A stretch of 64,000 bases of DNA from Lachnospira sp. (GTDB lineage Bacteria > Bacillota > Clostridia > Lachnospirales > Lachnospiraceae), in the NCBI GenBank assembly GCA_015057605.1, contig SVDX01000004.1:52894-116893 (forward strand), in the 5' to 3' direction. Made by a program: the position numbers and the translations under genes. A model generated the notes under the pieces. That model was not told the origin of the DNA. It saw nothing but the letters and a program-made list of their open reading frames with translations, and did not search any database. Of the stretch, positions 63,182-64,000 are shown piece by piece (position 1 is the stretch's first letter; the number at the start of each line of letters is the position of its first letter).

Positions 63182-63820
63182 ATGAGAATAGCTTTAATTA
63201 ACGAAAACAGCCAAGCGGCTAAGAATGAATTAGTTTACACAACTTTAAAGAAAGTTGCTGACGAGAAGGGCTTTGTAGTAGACAACTACGGTATGTACGG
63301 TGCAGACGACCCTAACTCTTTAACATATGTACAATGCGGTATTTTAACTGCTATCTTAATCAACAGTGGTGCTGCTGATTATGTTGTTACAGGTTGTGGT
63401 ACAGGTACAGGTGCAATGCTTGCTTGTAACTCATTCCCTAACGTACTTTGCGGTCACATTGTAGACCCATCTGATGCTTATATGTTTGCTCAGATTAACG
63501 ATGGTAACTCTATCGCACTTCCATTTGCAAAAGGCTTTGGTTGGGGTGCAGAGCTTAACCTTCAATACATTTTTGAAAAATTATTCGATGGCGAATCAGG
63601 TCAGGGCTACCCAAGAGAAAGAGTTGTTCCAGAACAAAGAAACAAAAAAATCTTAGACGAAGTTAAGAAGGTAACTCACACTGATATGCTTACAATCTTA
63701 AAGAACATCGACCAGGATCTTTTAAAGGGTGCTGTAAGCGGTGCTAAATTCGCTGAATTATTCTTCCCTAACTGCAAGGATGAAGCAATCGCTGAATATA
63801 TTAAGGGTATTTTAGCATAA
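63182..63820 (+). CDS. RpiB/LacA/LacB family sugar-phosphate isomerase
   Basis: 212 residues, longer than the usual ~145-150 for RpiB. MRIALINENSQAAKNELVYTTL, then YVVTGCGTGTGAMLACNSFPNVLCG, which contains the catalytic-loop Cys, and NDGNSIALPFAKGFGWGAEL in place of the usual NxLxLG. The extra C-terminal ~65 residues are helical. Likely interconverts aldose and ketose phosphates, but the longer group has uncertain substrate. Strong codon bias. Divergent from the sigma-like gene. Confidence 0.85.
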   Translation: MRIALINENSQAAKNELVYTTLKKVADEKGFVVDNYGMYGADDPNSLTYVQCGILTAILINSGAADYVVTGCGTGTGAMLACNSFPNVLCGHIVDPSDAYMFAQINDGNSIALPFAKGFGWGAELNLQYIFEKLFDGESGQGYPRERVVPEQRNKKILDEVKKVTHTDMLTILKNIDQDLLKGAVSGAKFAELFFPNCKDEAIAEYIKGILA

Positions 63821-63842
63821 AATTAATTTTACACTTATACAA

Positions 63843-63874
63843 ATAGCCAATGCACATCAAAATGCATTGGCTAT
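63843..63874. terminator. Hairpin terminator between convergent genes
   Basis: Perfect 12-base stem ATAGCCAATGCA / TGCATTGGCTAT, 8-base loop. T-runs are short on both sides; it lies between the RpiB-like gene and the convergent partial gene at the window end. Confidence 0.75.
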
Positions 63875-63892
63875 AATATTATTTGGATTAGT

Positions 63893-64000
63893 TTACACAA
63901 GTTGTCCAGGTAATTTTAATTTCTCTTTGTACGGAAATTGCTTATCAAATTCCTCCGCTTCTGTTTCATCCACAAAATATCCTGTCGGAGTCGCATATTC
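63893..64000 (-). CDS. C-terminal end of an unidentified protein (5' part outside window)
   Basis: 35 codons and a TAA stop are in the window, entering from the right edge: EYATPTGYFVDETEAEEFDKQ, then FPYKEKLKLPGQLV. Codon use and sense of the frame fit a real gene, but 35 residues do not identify it. Confidence 0.6.
   Translation of the reverse strand, partial: EYATPTGYFVDETEAEEFDKQFPYKEKLKLPGQLV

Noticed and set aside
1..64000. Insertion sequences, prophage, CRISPR arrays, tRNA or rRNA genes
   Set aside because: None was recognised on either strand; the only transposase-family name is the Rpn-like gene, which is not an IS.

Overview
The window is low-GC DNA, densely packed with genes almost all on the minus strand, and looks chromosomal. 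The gene set (SigK, SpoIID-domain protein, RNase J, IreB/RuvX/DUF1292 cluster, membrane pyrophosphatase, Rex, split MetH, ATP-dependent PEP carboxykinase) points to an anaerobic, potentially spore-forming Firmicute, most likely Lachnospiraceae. This placement is inferred from gene content and protein style; no rRNA or tRNA gene was seen in the window.

Layout. 1-9.7 kb: a minus-strand housekeeping run, metH activation protein - metH - rex - acpS - nnr - alr - mazF - CNNM/CorC - M16 peptidase (cut by the window start). 9.8-12.6 kb: plus-strand punA and an ABC-F ATPase. 12.6-18.3 kb: two paralogous lipoproteins (one with a zinc metallopeptidase domain) and hppA, whose promoter is followed by a perfect palindrome of LacI/CcpA type. 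18.3-24.2 kb: a J-domain coiled-coil protein, a gutted amidohydrolase, a DUF1540 protein, an acyl-CoA ligase, a DUF1624 membrane protein, a beta-propeller lactonase and a Nudix hydrolase. 24.3-29 kb: an ABC transporter, a histidine phosphatase and an internally deleted Rpn-like protein. 29-33 kb: a three-gene operon of a membrane-anchored repeat protein and two different duplicated aquaporin-type proteins, behind LytTR-style direct repeats; this is the most unusual part of the window. 33-36.3 kb: trpS, a GntR regulator and a Re-citrate-synthase/isopropylmalate-synthase-like enzyme under a palindromic operator. 36.3-38.5 kb: a candidate ncRNA or structured 3' UTR, a macrodomain protein and RhuM. 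38.5-40.6 kb: Si-type citrate synthase with a peculiar start, and sigK.

40.7-47.4 kb is one tight minus-strand run (mtaB - ireB - ruvX - DUF1292 - rnj - ylbF - MltG-like - O-methyltransferase - U32) ending at a terminator. A small monocistronic HPr-like gene lacking the phospho-histidine follows on the plus strand. 47.8-55.5 kb is a second long run (scpA - scpB - M18 aminopeptidase - prmA - rsmE - GIY-YIG - iscS - thiI). 55.6-64 kb holds a metallophosphoesterase, a BrkB-like protein, a SpoIID-domain protein, a 6S-like ncRNA gene, a VOC protein, pckA, a degenerate sigma-like protein, an RpiB-like isomerase and the 3' end of an unidentified gene.

The central carbon theme recurs: PEP carboxykinase, two kinds of citrate-synthase-like enzyme, energy conservation from pyrophosphate, redox sensing by Rex, and a catabolite-control-like HPr. 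Several genes are reduced versions of known families (amidohydrolase, Rpn, MltG, sigma factor, HPr), which are listed separately as findings. Many starts were moved downstream from the longest reading frame because a Shine-Dalgarno sequence and an ATG favour an internal codon; each case is stated.
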